Shown here: piece after piece, positions 5,467-6,079 of the stretch
How positions within the stretch are numbered: position 1 is the stretch's first letter
How the letters are laid out: every line of letters begins with the position of its first letter
Origin: Hyphomicrobiales bacterium
GTDB lineage: Bacteria; Pseudomonadota; Alphaproteobacteria; Rhizobiales; Aestuariivirgaceae
NCBI GenBank assembly: GCA_027031305.1
Contig: JALVRJ010000108.1
Span: 1-6,079, forward strand
Direction: 5' to 3'
DNA: 6,079 bases
The notes under the pieces: generated by a model
Told to the model about the DNA's origin: nothing
Databases searched by the model: none
Seen by the model: only the letters and a program-made list of their open reading frames with translations
Translations under genes and position numbers: made by a program

Positions 5467-6079
5467 ATGAACGCATTCAAGGCAGACCCGCGCACCACCA
5501 TCTCCATCCGCGGCGCGCGCGAACACAACCTGAAGAACGTTTCCGTCGATCTGCCCAAGAACCGGCTGATCGTCTTCACGGGGCTTTCCGGCTCCGGGAA
5601 AAGCTCGCTTGCGTTCGACACCATCTACGCCGAGGGCCAGCGCCGCTACGTGGAGAGCCTTTCCGCCTACGCCCGGCAGTTCCTGGAGATGATGCAGAAG
5701 CCGGACGTGGATGCCATCGAGGGCCTCGCACCCGCCATCTCCATCGAGCAGAAGACCACCAGCCGCAACCCGCGCTCCACCGTCGGCACGGTCACGGAAA
5801 TCCACGACTACATGCGCCTGTTGTGGGCGCGCGTCGGCACGCCCTATTCGCCGGCCACGGGGCTGCCCATCGAGAGCCAGACCGTGAGCCAGATGGTGGA
5901 CCGGCTGCTGGAGCTGCCGGAGGGCACGCGGCTCTACCTGCTGGCCCCCATCGTGCGCGGGCGCAAGGGCGAATACCGCAAGGAGTTCGCCGAGCTCTTG
6001 CGCGCGGGCTTCCAGCGCGTGAAGGTGGACGGGGAGTTCTACCATCTCGAAGACCCGCCCGTTCTGGACAAGAAGTTCA
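5467..6079 (+). CDS. uvrA: Excinuclease ABC subunit A (UvrA), N-terminal part
   Basis: The first 204 codons of uvrA are present; the frame is open to the window end, so the 3' part is missing (full UvrA is usually about 940-970 residues). UvrA is the damage-recognising ATPase of nucleotide excision repair and loads UvrB onto lesions in DNA. Visible features are [19 protein letters not shown] (14-32), the Walker A motif GLSGSGKS (39-46) with [20 protein letters not shown] (47-66), the YARQFLEMM segment (68-76) and the Q-loop region [20 protein letters not shown] (92-111). The segment [20 protein letters not shown] (124-143) begins the UvrB-binding region, and [12 protein letters not shown] (163-174) is typical of the family. 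The start ATG 5467 places IRGAREHNL at the usual distance; no strong ribosome site precedes it. It is divergent from the lipoprotein-protease operon. Identification is certain. Confidence 0.97.
   Translation, partial: MNAFKADPRTTISIRGAREHNLKNVSVDLPKNRLIVFTGLSGSGKSSLAFDTIYAEGQRRYVESLSAYARQFLEMMQKPDVDAIEGLAPAISIEQKTTSRNPRSTVGTVTEIHDYMRLLWARVGTPYSPATGLPIESQTVSQMVDRLLELPEGTRLYLLAPIVRGRKGEYRKEFAELLRAGFQRVKVDGEFYHLEDPPVLDKKF

Noticed and set aside
4982..5470. Plus-strand frame containing VMPAKAGIS and DPGFRRGDE
   Set aside because: These strings are the known translation of dispersed palindromic repeats and do not indicate a protein-coding gene on this strand.
5456..5472. GAAC-N9-GAAC as a LexA box for uvrA
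   Set aside because: The spacing is nine rather than the seven seen in alphaproteobacterial SOS boxes, and the second word is inside the coding start.
5300..5476. 87-residue minus-strand frame from 5476 containing the small lipoprotein at its C-terminus
   Set aside because: The extension overlaps the uvrA start codon, is rich in Arg, Gly and Cys like a shadow frame, and would bury the signal peptide at residue 60. The internal ATG 5299 with its own ribosome site is the better start.
5413..6045. Minus-strand frame of 210 codons opposite uvrA
   Set aside because: The plus strand encodes unmistakable UvrA over the same bases; the antisense frame has no family signature.

Overview
The window is a GC-rich stretch of ordinary bacterial chromosome, most likely from an alphaproteobacterium. 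The best evidence is an ATP12-family F1-ATPase assembly chaperone, which in bacteria is largely an alphaproteobacterial (mitochondrion-lineage) trait, and a UvrA N-terminus that reads like alphaproteobacterial UvrA. No phage, transposon, CRISPR, tRNA or rRNA gene is visible.

Layout from left to right: an ATP12 chaperone gene on the plus strand (from base 2, possibly 5'-truncated by the window edge) ends 24 bases short of a convergent minus-strand block. Read in its own direction (right to left), that block runs: a tiny lipoprotein gene (5299-5213), a Do/DegQ-type periplasmic serine protease (5202-3679), a six-cysteine exported protein of unknown function (3544-2762), an APC-superfamily amino-acid permease (2707-1436) and a calcineurin-like metallophosphoesterase (1423-764). 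Gaps are 10, 134, 54 and 12 bases. The lipoprotein-protease pair and the permease-phosphoesterase pair look co-transcribed; the joins across the 134- and 54-base gaps are less certain. To the right, uvrA starts divergently at 5467 and runs off the window, separated from the lipoprotein gene by a 167-base intergenic region that must hold both promoters.

Functionally, three envelope proteins sit together (lipoprotein, protease, six-Cys exported protein), followed by an inner-membrane transporter and a probable cytosolic hydrolase. I see no evidence for a dedicated new defence or metabolic system. The most interesting structure is a 90-base inverted pair of palindromic repeats (5084-5173, REPIN-like) that lies inside the 5' coding end of the protease gene. 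Its two arms differ only by compensated base pairs, its length is a multiple of three, and it encodes about 30 extra residues ahead of the signal-peptide core, resembling the in-frame palindromic elements known from Rickettsia. The second point of interest is the 28-residue lipoprotein directly coupled to the protease.
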